Shown: positions 52,139-61,300, numbered from the stretch's first letter. The stretch is DNA of 64,000 bases from Streptomyces coeruleorubidus (GCF_008705135.1 NZ_CP023694.1:1798001-1862000); one strand, 5' to 3'. Program-made: numbers and translations. Notes: generated by a model from the sequence alone, not told the origin.

Positions 52139-54874
52139 CTACGGCATCTTGTCCCCCAGCAGTGCCAGGTTCTCGATCGCGGCGAGGCCGTACAGCGAGG
52201 TGTCGTTCGTGGACACCCAGGGTGCCTCGCTGCCGGGCACCAGGGTGAGCGGGCCACTGAGCTTCTCCGTCTTCCAGGGCGCGGACTCCTTGTAGCCGTC
52301 GGAGTTGTAGAACTTGTCCCACGCGCGCTTCGCGAGCTTCTCGTCACCGGACTGAACGGCGGCGTAGGCGTCGAGGCGCGAGTGGCCCTGGAAGAGGATC
52401 AGGGAGCCGAAGTTGCTGCCGTAGCGGGCCGCCTGTTCGGCCTTGGTGGCGTTGAAGTAGCGGCAGTAGTCGAGGTACGCCTCCTTGAACTTCGGCACGT
52501 CGACGAGGTCGATGAGCTCGGCGCACAGCTCGCCCAGGCCGAAGACGGCCGACAGGTGCGAGACCTCCACCTTGGGCTGGGCGGCGACGGCGAACCTGCC
52601 GGTGTCCAGGTCGTACAGGCCACTGCCCTGGACGAAACCGTTGGGCTGGGCGGCGATCGTCTCCATCGTGGACAGCACGCGCGCCTTGGCCTTCTCCCAC
52701 TTGGGGCCCTTTCGCTCCCACTCGGTCAGCCACGCCGAGACCAGGCCGCTCCAGTCGGTGCCGAAGCCGATCGACAGGGCGTGCCGGTCGGGCGTGTACG
52801 GCTCGGTGCGGATCTTGCGGAGCGGGTCGAGGGCGAGGAACGTCTCGTCGGAGTCGACGTTGGCGTGCATGAGGTCGCCGACGCGTTCGTCCGCCGTGAG
52901 GAAGTAGTAGTAGCGCCGGTACGTGGTGTTGGCGATGCGCTGCTGCTTGGCGCTGTCGGCGAAGTGCTGCACGCCGTGCCGGGTGCCGAGGCCGGCCCAC
53001 TTGCCCAGGTGGTAGACGTCGACCTCACCGGTGTGCCGGGTCATGGCCTCGGCGAAGCGGAAGATGTCCGAGCGGCCGCTTCTCAGGTACGCGTACCAGA
53101 GCCACAGGTCCGGCGACAGCTCGGAGTTGTCCCAGGCGTAGCCGCCGACGTCGTAGCGCCACTGGTGCCGGACGGTGTCGTAGGTGTGCATGATGTCGCC
53201 GTAGTCCCAGAAGCCGTACCACCGCCGCATCTCCACCTGGTCCTTGTAGTAGGTGAAGAGGAAGTCGAGGTGGTCCTCGATCTTGGCCTTGGCGGGGGTG
53301 GAGCGGTCGGGTTCGGCGTACAGGCCCTTGCCGAAGACGCCCGCCTTGATGAGCTGCTTGGGCGGGGCGGCGAGCTGGGGCAGGACCCGTACGGCCTCGA
53401 CCTGCTCGGCGAGCTTCTCGGCGCTCGGGGTGGACTCGTTGGCCCAGAAGAGCAGTTCGGAGGTGCGGGCGATGCCGTACGGGGTGCCGAACTCGGGCTC
53501 ATAGTCCTCGTAGGTGATGTTCAGGCCCTCGATCTGCTCGGGGAAGGTGTCCTGGCCCATGCCGTCGTGGTAGAAGCGCATGTCCATGGGCTGGGCCTCG
53601 GGGGACCAGAGCCAGAGGGTGACCTCGGCCTCGTCGGTGTGGGCGTCCCGGATGTCGAGCTGGGCGGGGAACTTCTCCCAGAAGTCGCGCAGGCCGAAGG
53701 AGAAACCGCCGCTCACACCGCCGACGTACCCGAAGCCGGAGGCGCGCCGGCCTCCGCCCGCCGCGATCCAGCCGTAGCCCTTCTTGGTGCGTTTGCGCAG
53801 GGTGAAGCCGTCGGCGGACAGCTGGGAGAGGGTGTAGTCGCCCCACTCGGGTATGTACTGGAGCCGGGTGGTGACCCGCTGGTCCCAGGTGGCCGGGTCG
53901 GGCAGCTTCTTGCCCTCGTACTGCGCCGCCTGCACGGCCGCGCCCGGGTCCCGCCGCAGCCCGGTGATGCCCTTGACGGCCTCACGCAGCAGGCCGGTGC
54001 CCTCGCCGCCGATGCGGATGTGCCGGTCGTAGGACTCGTCGCGCATCGGCACGCTGAAGCGGACGCCGAGGCCGCGGATGAAGTCGCCGCTCGCCTTGCC
54101 GGGCTCCTGCTTCCCGTCGTAGGTGATGGTGTGCACCATGCGGAAGGAGTCGGCGCCCGCGTAGAAGTAGAGCCGGATGGAGAAGGGCAGCCAGCCGCGG
54201 CTGCCCTTGCGGTGCTTGCCGTCGACGCGGACGACCGCGCGGACCGGGCCCTCCTGCTCGACGGTGACCTTGTCGATGGCACCGTCGAAGCGCTCGGTCT
54301 TGACCGCGCCCTGGTCCTCGTCCTCGATCTCGGGCTGGCGGATCAGCACGAGCCGGCCGTTCCTGGCGATCTCGGTGGAGCCCCGGGTGACCGACTTGAC
54401 GATGGTGGAGCCGGACTTGCCGATCTTCGCGGTGATGACGCCGGTGGAGATGTCGATGGTGCCGCCGCGCTTGTCGACGGTGACCTTCTTCTGCGGTGCG
54501 GCGGGGGTCCCGGCGGTGAGGGTGAGCTTGCCGTCGCCCGAACCGACGGCGTGGGCGGTCCACTTGAGGGAGCCGTCGGGCCAGTAGGCGATCGGCCACG
54601 ACTGCACGGGCACGGCCTTGCCGTCCGCGTCCGTCAGCGCGAAGGTCTGGTCCTTCTGGTAAGCACCCTTGGGCCAGGGGACGCCGACGGTGGAGCCGGG
54701 CGCCGCGCCGAGGCCGCCGTCCTCCAGCCAGTCCAGGGTCACCGGGTCGGCGTCGGCGGGCTCGGCTCTGGGGACGGCCTGCGCGTCCTGTGTCCCCAGT
54801 GCCCAGCTGAACTGGGCGGCGGCTCCGGCGACGGCGGCCGCCTTGAGAAGGTTCCTGCGGGGGATGGGAGACAT
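52139..54874 (-). CDS. Secreted PcRGLX/YetA-like rhamnogalacturonan lyase (predicted)
   Basis: 911 residues. Tat signal MSPIPRRNLLKAAAVAGAAA, cleavage expected near AQA, so it is exported folded. The order fits the PcRGLX/YetA layout: N-terminal barrel (VTLDWLEDGGLGAAPGSTVGVPWPKG), a central beta-sandwich (GWLPFSIRLYFYAGADSFRMVHTITYDG) and a C-terminal alpha/alpha toroid rich in Trp/Tyr (WDYGDIMHTYDTVRHQWRYDVGGYAWDNSE). Family enzymes cleave rhamnogalacturonan oligosaccharides. The call rests on recalled family shape and on the YesL-like gene and sugar transporter next door. Start ATG 54874 (MSPIPRR). Last gene of the operon. Confidence 0.78.
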   Translation of the reverse strand: MSPIPRRNLLKAAAVAGAAAQFSWALGTQDAQAVPRAEPADADPVTLDWLEDGGLGAAPGSTVGVPWPKGAYQKDQTFALTDADGKAVPVQSWPIAYWPDGSLKWTAHAVGSGDGKLTLTAGTPAAPQKKVTVDKRGGTIDISTGVITAKIGKSGSTIVKSVTRGSTEIARNGRLVLIRQPEIEDEDQGAVKTERFDGAIDKVTVEQEGPVRAVVRVDGKHRKGSRGWLPFSIRLYFYAGADSFRMVHTITYDGKQEPGKASGDFIRGLGVRFSVPMRDESYDRHIRIGGEGTGLLREAVKGITGLRRDPGAAVQAAQYEGKKLPDPATWDQRVTTRLQYIPEWGDYTLSQLSADGFTLRKRTKKGYGWIAAGGGRRASGFGYVGGVSGGFSFGLRDFWEKFPAQLDIRDAHTDEAEVTLWLWSPEAQPMDMRFYHDGMGQDTFPEQIEGLNITYEDYEPEFGTPYGIARTSELLFWANESTPSAEKLAEQVEAVRVLPQLAAPPKQLIKAGVFGKGLYAEPDRSTPAKAKIEDHLDFLFTYYKDQVEMRRWYGFWDYGDIMHTYDTVRHQWRYDVGGYAWDNSELSPDLWLWYAYLRSGRSDIFRFAEAMTRHTGEVDVYHLGKWAGLGTRHGVQHFADSAKQQRIANTTYRRYYYFLTADERVGDLMHANVDSDETFLALDPLRKIRTEPYTPDRHALSIGFGTDWSGLVSAWLTEWERKGPKWEKAKARVLSTMETIAAQPNGFVQGSGLYDLDTGRFAVAAQPKVEVSHLSAVFGLGELCAELIDLVDVPKFKEAYLDYCRYFNATKAEQAARYGSNFGSLILFQGHSRLDAYAAVQSGDEKLAKRAWDKFYNSDGYKESAPWKTEKLSGPLTLVPGSEAPWVSTNDTSLYGLAAIENLALLGDKMP

Positions 54875-54989
54875 AGAGAGGCTGCCTTTCCTTGTCCGTG
54901 CGGGAAGCACATCCGTGCGCTGGTCAGGGGCATGACAGTGAGAGGCGCGGCGCCCGGGGCGGCCGGCCTGGGACAGGGGGCACCGCCGG

Positions 54990-55580
54990 TCAGCGGTGCC
55001 GGTACCGCTCCTCCACGGCGACGGCCGCCGCCGCGACGGCCCCGAGGACGGGGACCGCCAGCGGCGCGGTGAACCAGGCGGACACGGCCACCACGGCCAG
55101 CCCGGCGATGATCAGGAAGGACCCGGCCGGATCGAGGACCGTCCGGCGCCAGGCGGCAGCGAGCAGGGTCCGCCAGCGGGCGTCCGGCTCCCAGACCGCC
55201 GCCGCGCGCAGCCCGGCCACGACGAGGCCGATCAGCGCGAGCACTCCGACGGCCCCGACCAGCGGCCCGCCGGGAATCCCCGCACGGACCGCCTGGACGT
55301 CCACCCAGACCGCGGCCACCGCCGCCCACCCGGCGAGCCCGGCGAGCCACCCGCCGCGCACGGCCGTACGGAAGTCGGCGACGAACTCCCGCCGGCCACC
55401 GCCCTCGTGCGCGGTACGGCGCCGCAGGTGCCGCGCACCCGCGGCGAATGCGGCGGGATACGTGACGACCCCCAGCGAGGCCACCGCGATCCACACCCCT
55501 GTCAGCAGACACTCGGCGAACACGCCGAACCGCTCGGCGAAGGCCGACTCCCCCCGTGCCTTCACTCGCGTCGTGGCCAT
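54990..55580 (-). CDS. DUF624 (YesL-like) membrane protein
   Basis: 196 residues with about five hydrophobic segments (ECLLTGVWIAVASLGVVTYPAAFAAG, GPLVGAVGVLALIGLVVAG, GSFLIIAGLAVVAVSAWF). The N-terminal region (GVFAECLLTGVWIAVASLGVVTYPA) fits DUF624. In Bacillus yesL sits in the rhamnogalacturonan cluster with a similar transporter and yetA. Start ATG 55580, 12 bases downstream of the permease stop. Role unknown; association with oligosaccharide uptake is from gene neighbourhood. Confidence 0.82.
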   Translation of the reverse strand: MATTRVKARGESAFAERFGVFAECLLTGVWIAVASLGVVTYPAAFAAGARHLRRRTAHEGGGRREFVADFRTAVRGGWLAGLAGWAAVAAVWVDVQAVRAGIPGGPLVGAVGVLALIGLVVAGLRAAAVWEPDARWRTLLAAAWRRTVLDPAGSFLIIAGLAVVAVSAWFTAPLAVPVLGAVAAAAVAVEERYRHR

Positions 55581-55592
55581 GGCCGGATCACC

Positions 55593-56474
55593 TCAGCCCT
55601 TCAGACCGGACGTCGCCATGCCGTCGATCAGATACCGCTGGAAGGCGAGGAAGAAGGCGAGGACCGGCAGCAGGGCGACCAGCGACATGGCGATCATGCC
55701 GCCGTAGTTGGCCAGCCCTTCCTGGTCGACGAACATCTTCAGCCCCAGGGAGACCGTGTACTTGTCGGGCTCGTTGAGGTAGATCAGCGGGCCCATGAAG
55801 TCGTTCCAGGAGTTGATGAACGTGAAGATCGCGCTGGTGATCAGGGCCGGGCGGCACAGCGGAAGCATGATCGACCAGTAGATGCGGAAGTGCCCGCAGC
55901 CGTCGAGACGGGCCGCCTCGTCGAGCTCCTTGGGCATGTTGCGCATGAACTGCACCATCAGGAAGACGAAGAACGCCTCCGTGGCCAGGTACTTCCCCAG
56001 CAGCAGCGGGGTGTACGTGTTGATCATCTCCATGTTGCGGAACAGCACGTACTGCGGGATCAGCAGCACGTGGTACGGCAGCAGGAGGGTGCCGATCATC
56101 AGCGTGAACAGCAGATTGCGGCCCGCGAACCTGATCCGTGCGAAGGCGTACGCCGTCAGCGAGCAGGACGCCACGATCCCGATCACCGAGCCGACCGCGA
56201 GGAAGAGCGAGTTGAAGAAGAAGGTGGAGATCGAGATGTCGGCGATGCCGTCGGCGAGGCTCTTGTAGTTGTCGAGGATCGGTTCGCCCGGCAGGAGGTC
56301 CAGGCTGCCGACGATGTCCTCGCTCTCCTTGAGGGAGCCGCCGATGACCCAGATCACCGGGTACAGGATCACCGCGAGGATCAGCAGGGACCCGATGTGC
56401 CAGGCGAGGGATCCGGGCAGTTTGTGCCGAAGGCCGCCCGCTCGTGGGGTGGCGTCGGTGGCCTGCGCACTCAT
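55593..56474 (-). CDS. Carbohydrate ABC transporter permease (MalG-type)
   Basis: 293 residues, six membrane helices. The EAA loop is in ELDEAARLDGCGHFRIYWSIMLPLCRPAL. The N terminus starts LILAVILYPVIWVIGGSL. The C-terminal part has FINSWNDFMGPLIYLN, typical of MalG-like sugar permeases. ATG 56474 overlaps the upstream permease stop by 4 bases. The ATPase is not encoded here; as in many Streptomyces sugar systems a shared MsiK-type ATPase may be used (inference). Confidence 0.93.
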   Translation of the reverse strand: MSAQATDATPRAGGLRHKLPGSLAWHIGSLLILAVILYPVIWVIGGSLKESEDIVGSLDLLPGEPILDNYKSLADGIADISISTFFFNSLFLAVGSVIGIVASCSLTAYAFARIRFAGRNLLFTLMIGTLLLPYHVLLIPQYVLFRNMEMINTYTPLLLGKYLATEAFFVFLMVQFMRNMPKELDEAARLDGCGHFRIYWSIMLPLCRPALITSAIFTFINSWNDFMGPLIYLNEPDKYTVSLGLKMFVDQEGLANYGGMIAMSLVALLPVLAFFLAFQRYLIDGMATSGLKG

Positions 56475-57472
56475 CGGGCGCCCTCCTCGTAGTGCACCCA
56501 GCGCTTCTGGGACCAGAACAGCACCGCCGTCACCAGGGCGACCGCGACGAGCAGCATCCAGGCCATGGCGGAGGCCAGACCCATCCGGCTGTTCTCGAAG
56601 CCCTGGACGTAGAGGTAGCAGGTGTAGACCATCGAGCCGTCGGCCGGACCGCAGGCGTTGCCTCCGGCGCCGCCGCCGACGATGTACGCCGAGCTGAAGA
56701 TCTGGAAGGAGTGGATCGTCTCCAGCAGGACGTTGAAGAAGAGCACCGGGGAGATCATCGGCAGCGTGATGTTCCAGAACCGCCGCAGCTTGCCCGCCCC
56801 GTCGACCTCCGCCGCCTCGTACAGCTCGCGCGGGACCTGCTTGAGGCCGGCCAGGAAGATGACCATGGGCGCGCCGAACTGCCAGACGGTGAGTGCCACC
56901 AGGCTGTAGATGATCATGTCCGGGTCGCCGGTCCAGCCGCCGACGTCGATCCCGAACGTCTTCTGCATACGGTCCACGATCGCGTCGTCCGAGAAGATCG
57001 CCTTCCAGACGATCGCGATGGAGACGCTCGCGCCGATCAGTGACGGCGCGTAGAAGGCGGCCCGGTAGAAGGCCTGTCCGCGCCGCTTCTGGGCGAGGAG
57101 CAGGGCCACACCGAGGGCCGCGACCAGCTTGAGCGGCGTTCCGACGACGACGTACCAGAGCGTCACCTGCACCGAGTGGCGCCAGCGGGGATCGCCGAAC
57201 ATCTCGGAAAAGTTGTCGAGGCCGATCCACTTGGGCGCGTCGAACAGGTTGTAGTCGGTGAACGCGAAGTAGAGCGAGGCGACCATCGGGCCCGCGGTGA
57301 GCAGCAGGAACCCGGCGATCCAGGGAGACATGAAGAGATAGCCGGCCAGGTTCTCCCGGCGCCGCCGCCGCTTGAGGGCGGCGGGGCGCTCGGGCTTCAC
57401 CGGACCGTGCCGCGGCTCGGAGTCCTGGGACAGGCCCTCCATCGCAGGGGCGTGTGTCACGGTGGTTCCCAT
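56471..57472 (-). CDS. Carbohydrate ABC transporter permease (MalF-type)
   Basis: 333 residues, six helices. First helix in LAGYLFMSPWIAGFLLLTAGPMVAS, EAA loop in ELYEAAEVDGAGKLRRFWNITLPMISPVL. A long charged N terminus of about 40 residues precedes it. ATG 57472 overlaps the binding-protein stop by one base (TGATG). Pairs with the MalG-type permease. Confidence 0.93.
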   Translation of the reverse strand: MGTTVTHAPAMEGLSQDSEPRHGPVKPERPAALKRRRRRENLAGYLFMSPWIAGFLLLTAGPMVASLYFAFTDYNLFDAPKWIGLDNFSEMFGDPRWRHSVQVTLWYVVVGTPLKLVAALGVALLLAQKRRGQAFYRAAFYAPSLIGASVSIAIVWKAIFSDDAIVDRMQKTFGIDVGGWTGDPDMIIYSLVALTVWQFGAPMVIFLAGLKQVPRELYEAAEVDGAGKLRRFWNITLPMISPVLFFNVLLETIHSFQIFSSAYIVGGGAGGNACGPADGSMVYTCYLYVQGFENSRMGLASAMAWMLLVAVALVTAVLFWSQKRWVHYEEGAR

Positions 57473-58761
57473 CAGCTGCCGAGAGCCGTCTTCGACTCGG
57501 TGAAGAACTGCTTGACGGCCTCGTCCACCGACCGCTTGCCCAGGGCGAGTTCCTCGGCGATGCGCAGGAAGGCGGACTCACAGATGTCCGCCCCGTTCGG
57601 ATGCGGGGTGATCGGCTCCAGGACACCCGCCTCGACGAGGGACTCCTCGTAGGCGGCTATCGCCTTGTTGACCTCGTCGGTCGGCTTGTACGCGTCGTAC
57701 TGGGCCTGTGTCGCGGGCACGCCCCGGTCGTAGCCCATGATCTTGGCGACCTCTGGCTCGTGCACCATGAAGTCGATGAACTGGGCGACCTCCTTGGGGT
57801 GCTGGGTGCGCTTGGAGGCGCTCAGCATGAGCGAGCCGAGGTACTGGCCGGTCTTCTTGCCGTCCGTGGTCGGGATGGGAGCGAGGGCGTACTCGCTCTT
57901 GCCCTCGGCGGTGTAGCGGACCGTGAAGTTGTCCCATGTGAACTCGCCGCCCGCGAGTTCCCCGGTGACCGCGGACTTGGGCTTGATCTGGGCGACCTTC
58001 TTGGCGTCGGCGTAGCGGCCGTCCTCCACACCCTTCTTGGCCTTCGTCCACCAGTCCGACAGGTCCGACTCGGTGAAGCCGAGACCCTCCTCCGTGAAGA
58101 ACGCCTTGCCGTTCTGACGCAGGTACAGGTCGTAGAGGTACATGACGCCGTACATACCGCTGTCGCCGGCGCGGCCCGCCTTGTCGCGGATCTTCTTCAT
58201 CGCCGCGTCGAAGTCGTCCCAGGTCCAGCCCATCTCCGGCTTCACGCCAGCCTTGGTGTAGACGGGCTTGTCGATGACCAGGGCCATCGAGTTGGAACCG
58301 ACCGGAACTCCGAGGAGCTTGCCGTCGATCTCGCCGAACTTCTCGAGTCCGGCGCGGAATCCGTCCATCCGGAGGTTGCCGGCCTTGACCTGCTCGCTGA
58401 GATCGAGCAGCACGTTCTTCGCGTCGTATTTGCGCAGGAACCCGATGGCATTCTGGAAGACGTCCGGCGGATTTCCGCCGGAAGCCTGGGTGTTGAACTT
58501 CTTCCAGAAGTCGAGATAAGGCTGGAAGTCCGTTTTCACCTTGATCTTCGGGTACTTCTTCTCGAAGAGCGCGATGGTCTTGTTGATGCGCTCGGCGCGG
58601 TCCTCCGCTCCCCACCACGCGTAACGGATCGTCACCGTCCCGTCCGCTGAGGTCCCTCCGTCGCCACCGCAGGCGGTGGTCGCGGCCAGCCCCAGCGTGG
58701 CCGCCGTGGCCCCGGCCGCCTTCAGAATCGTACGTCTCTCAACATTCCTGCCGTTCACCAC
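57472..58761 (-). CDS. Sugar-binding lipoprotein of the ABC transporter
   Basis: 429 residues, extracellular solute-binding protein family 1. The N terminus has a twin-arginine lipoprotein signal (VERRTILKAAGATAATLGLAATTAC, lipid-modified Cys at about residue 31). Mature features: TIRYAWWGAEDRAERINKTIALFEKKYP and the binding-cleft FQPYLDFWKKFNTQASGGNPPDV. The start is GTG at 58761 behind GGGGAGG. First gene of the uptake operon, with a palindromic LacI-type site just upstream. Confidence 0.92.
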   Translation of the reverse strand: MVNGRNVERRTILKAAGATAATLGLAATTACGGDGGTSADGTVTIRYAWWGAEDRAERINKTIALFEKKYPKIKVKTDFQPYLDFWKKFNTQASGGNPPDVFQNAIGFLRKYDAKNVLLDLSEQVKAGNLRMDGFRAGLEKFGEIDGKLLGVPVGSNSMALVIDKPVYTKAGVKPEMGWTWDDFDAAMKKIRDKAGRAGDSGMYGVMYLYDLYLRQNGKAFFTEEGLGFTESDLSDWWTKAKKGVEDGRYADAKKVAQIKPKSAVTGELAGGEFTWDNFTVRYTAEGKSEYALAPIPTTDGKKTGQYLGSLMLSASKRTQHPKEVAQFIDFMVHEPEVAKIMGYDRGVPATQAQYDAYKPTDEVNKAIAAYEESLVEAGVLEPITPHPNGADICESAFLRIAEELALGKRSVDEAVKQFFTESKTALGS

Positions 58762-58806
58762 GGTTGGACCTCCCCGCACGTCGTCCCGCTCGCATGAATC
58801 GTTTCA

Positions 58807-58820
58807 AGTAAGCGCTTGCT
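58807..58820. promoter_or_regulatory. LacI-type operator upstream of the sugar transporter
   Basis: AGTAAGCGCTTGCT, with perfect core AAGCGCTT (58810-58817), about 46 bases before the binding-protein start. This core is typical of LacI-family sites in actinobacterial sugar operons. No LacI gene lies in the window. Confidence 0.6.
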
Positions 58821-58821
58821 G

Positions 58822-59132
58822 GCACAAGTTACGGAGGGGCTGAGGGTGCGTCAATGATTCGGACAAGAATTTCTTACCGAACGGGCCGCAGGCGAGGCGG
58901 GACAGGGAGGGGACACGCCGCGTCCGCCGGGCAGACGTCACTGGTGGGGCCACTGTGATCGGTGGGCCGAACGAGGCGGGGCCGCTCACACGGGTTTCGG
59001 AAGCGACCGAAAGGTGACGCCGGGGTGGGTGGCGTGGAGCCGCGCGCAAGGTGGCCGGTTTCGGTCAGCGCGCCCTGGAGGAGAACAGCGCGCGGGACGT
59101 TCGGCAGCCGTGACAACGGCCAACCGCACGAC
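58822..59132. other. Intergenic stretch with no gene seen
   Basis: 311 bases between the sugar-operon control region and the hairpin after tRNA-Val copy 2. The open frames here look like GC-bias artefacts; no conserved motif, promoter pair or repeat was recognised. Confidence 0.5.
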
Positions 59133-59168
59133 GGCGGCCCACCTGCGCAATCGCAGGTGGGCCGCCGA
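59133..59168 (-). terminator. Hairpin after tRNA-Val copy 2
   Basis: A perfect 16-bp stem (CGGCGGCCCACCTGCG against CGCAGGTGGGCCGCCG) with a CAAT loop, 6 bases past the tRNA end. There is no U-tract, unlike copy 1. Confidence 0.7.
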
Positions 59169-59174
59169 TCCGGG

Positions 59175-59246
59175 TGGGCGATACTGGGTTCGAACCAGTG
59201 ACCTCTTCGGTGTGAACGAAGCGCTCTCCCACTGAGCTAATCGCCC
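59175..59246 (-). tRNA. tRNA-Val (CAC), copy 2
   Basis: 72 bases, identical in sequence and orientation to the copy at 45309-45380, anticodon CAC, no encoded CCA. The flanks differ beyond a few bases, so only the tRNA itself is duplicated. Confidence 0.96.
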
Positions 59247-59324
59247 GGACGCAGGAAGAAGATTACCCCATGTCAGGGGGTGCCTGTGACCAGCGCCGGC
59301 CGGCACCGGCACCCCCGACGCGGC

Positions 59325-59783
59325 TCACTGGTTCTTGATCTTCCACGGCATGGCCATGCCGAACTTCCACACGTAGATACCGACCAGTACGGCCACGATC
59401 ACCAGCCCGATGGACGTCAGGATGATGTTGCGCCGCCGCACCTTGGGATCGAGGGCGCGCTGCGCGGCCTCCGTGACCTTCCGCTTGGTCCAGCGCAGCA
59501 CCAGCTGGGCCCACACGAACTCGGTCGCCCAGATCGCCATGCCGCCGAAGATCACGACCCAGCCCGGCCCCGGCAGGGGCAGCATGATGATGCCCGCCAC
59601 GACGACCGCGAGCCCGATGATGAAGACGCCGACCTGCCAGCTCACGTGCAGCAGGCGGCGCGCCTTGATGAATTCCGGCGCGCGCGAGCCGAGTCCCCGC
59701 TCCTGCTCGCTGCGCTCCTCGTCCGTCCCCGTCTCGTCCGGTGCCACGGCCACCTCGCCCGGCTCGTCACTCCCCGTATTCAT
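59325..59783 (-). CDS. PGPGW-motif membrane protein (TIGR02611 type)
   Basis: 152 residues. Acidic N terminus, two adjacent hydrophobic segments around VGVFIIGLAVVVAGIIMLPLPGPGWVVIFGGMAIWATEF (the PGPGW motif) and a third near the C terminus (IILTSIGLVIVAVLVGIYVW). Function unknown. ATG 59783 is preferred over the in-frame start at 59816. Divergent from ssgB. Confidence 0.88.
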   Translation of the reverse strand: MNTGSDEPGEVAVAPDETGTDEERSEQERGLGSRAPEFIKARRLLHVSWQVGVFIIGLAVVVAGIIMLPLPGPGWVVIFGGMAIWATEFVWAQLVLRWTKRKVTEAAQRALDPKVRRRNIILTSIGLVIVAVLVGIYVWKFGMAMPWKIKNQ

Positions 59784-59974
59784 ACGGCCAAACACTACCC
59801 GAGCGAAACCAGTCACCGGAATGGACGCATGGAGCGAACGATCTCTCGGCCGGAAGAGTTACGTAAAGGCACGCAAAACACTCAGAGGGGTTTACAACGG
59901 CACCGTAGGTGGCATGTCGATTTCGCCGACGTGCGAATCCCCGAGCGCACACTGAGCGAAAGGCCCTGGCGCTT

Positions 59975-60388
59975 ATGAACACCACGGTCAGCTGCGAGCT
60001 GCACCTGCGCCTCGTTGTGTCGAGCGAGTCCTCCCTGCCTGTCCCCGCAGGCCTGCGGTACGACACGGCCGACCCCTACGCCGTGCACGCCACCTTCCAC
60101 ACCGGAGCCGAGGAGACCGTCGAGTGGGTGTTCGCCCGCGACCTCCTCGCCGAGGGACTTCACCGCCCTACGGGCACCGGCGACGTCCGCGTCTGGCCGT
60201 CGCGCAGTCACGGTCAGGGCGTCGTGTGCATCGCCCTGAGCTCGCCGGAGGGCGAGGCCCTGCTCGAGGCCCCGGCACGGGCCCTGGAGTCCTTCCTGAA
60301 GCGCACCGACGCCGCCGTGCCGCCCGGCACGGAGCACCGGCATTTCGACCTCGATCAGGAGCTCTCGCACATCCTGGCGGAGAGCTAG
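59975..60388 (+). CDS. ssgB: Sporulation and cell-division protein SsgB
   Basis: 137 residues starting MNTTVSCELHLRLVVSSESS, with PVPAGLRYDTADPYAVHATF and EWVFARDLLAEGL, all SsgA-like-protein signatures; it agrees with S. coelicolor SsgB as I remember it. SsgB works with SsgA to place FtsZ at future septa in aerial hyphae, so it marks a sporulating actinomycete. ATG at 59975 with AAAGG upstream. Published work places it under sigma-H in S. coelicolor; a GTTT-N14-GGTGGC pair upstream (about 59890-59913) is a weak candidate promoter. Confidence 0.96.
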   Translation: MNTTVSCELHLRLVVSSESSLPVPAGLRYDTADPYAVHATFHTGAEETVEWVFARDLLAEGLHRPTGTGDVRVWPSRSHGQGVVCIALSSPEGEALLEAPARALESFLKRTDAAVPPGTEHRHFDLDQELSHILAES

Positions 60389-60720
60389 GGCGGGGCCCTC
60401 ACAAAGCCGCCCGGCGCCGTCGACTCGGGGAGACGGCTCGGGCCCGGACAACCGCATACGGATACACCGGCGCCGGCACCGCGGATCACGCGGTGCGGCG
60501 CCGGCTCGCGTATGGCGCCGTCCGGACCGCGTGGCGGCCGACGGCAGCCCGCGGCGGCGGGCCTACCGTCGACCGGGGGGCGGGCTGGAACCATGGCCCG
60601 CCCGGCGGCGTTGTATTCGAAGCCATGTGCGGGCATGAGGGCGGTCCAGCGGTGGTGGAGCCGTTACCATCGGCCAGCATCCGCGGGCGCCTGCCCGACC
60701 CCCAGGCCAGGGAGCGAATC
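60389..60720. other. Intergenic stretch between ssgB and the CGNR gene
   Basis: 332 bases. No gene, repeat or clear promoter pair was recognised; open frames through it lack coding features. It presumably carries the promoter of the CGNR gene. Confidence 0.45.
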
Positions 60721-61281
60721 GTGCTGATCACCCATGACACCCGGTGCGCCCTCGACACCGTGGTCGATCTGGTGAACACCGCACCGGAGGACGACACGGC
60801 GGCGGACGGGCTGCCGGACGTGGCGACACTCGCGGACTTCGTGCGAAACCACGAGATCAGCGATGTCGGAGTGCTCTCGGAGTTCGACCTCTCCGCGGTG
60901 CGGAAGATCCGCGGGCGGTTCGCCGCCGTCTTCGCCGCCCCCGACGCCCGGGCCGCCGCCGGCCTGATCAACGAGCTGGTCGCGGCCGCCGGCACCACCC
61001 CCCGGCTCACGGACCACGACGGCTACGACTGGCATGTGCACTACTTCGCGCCCGGCGCCTCCGTCGCCGACCACCTGGCCGCCGACTGCGGGATGGCACT
61101 GGCCTTCTTCGTGGTCGCCGGGGAGCAGGAGCGGCTGCGGCGGTGCGAGGCGCCCGACTGCCGGAGGGCCTTCGTCGACCTGTCGCGCAACCGCTCGCGG
61201 CGGTACTGCGACAGCCGCACCTGCGGGAACCGCCTGCATGTGGCCGCGTACCGGGCGCGCCGTAAGGAAGCGGCGGGCTGA
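60721..61281 (+). CDS. CGNR zinc-finger protein (ABATE domain type)
   Basis: 186 residues. The N-terminal helical part (DTVVDLVNTAPE) is of the ABATE type. The C-terminal CGNR finger reads CEAPDCRRAFVDLSRNRSRRYCDSRTCGNRLHVAAYRAR, with the four zinc cysteines and the CGNR motif itself. Probably a transcription regulator. The start is GTG at 60721 behind GGGAG; longer frames upstream are noise. Confidence 0.92.
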   Translation: MLITHDTRCALDTVVDLVNTAPEDDTAADGLPDVATLADFVRNHEISDVGVLSEFDLSAVRKIRGRFAAVFAAPDARAAAGLINELVAAAGTTPRLTDHDGYDWHVHYFAPGASVADHLAADCGMALAFFVVAGEQERLRRCEAPDCRRAFVDLSRNRSRRYCDSRTCGNRLHVAAYRARRKEAAG

Positions 61282-61282
61282 C

Positions 61283-61300
61283 CGCCCCGCCTCCGGGGCG
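61283..61300. terminator. Short GC-rich hairpin after the CGNR gene
   Basis: CGCCCCG pairs with CGGGGCG around CCTC, immediately after the stop. It also lies 66 bases beyond the stop of the small membrane gene on the other strand. Confidence 0.45.
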
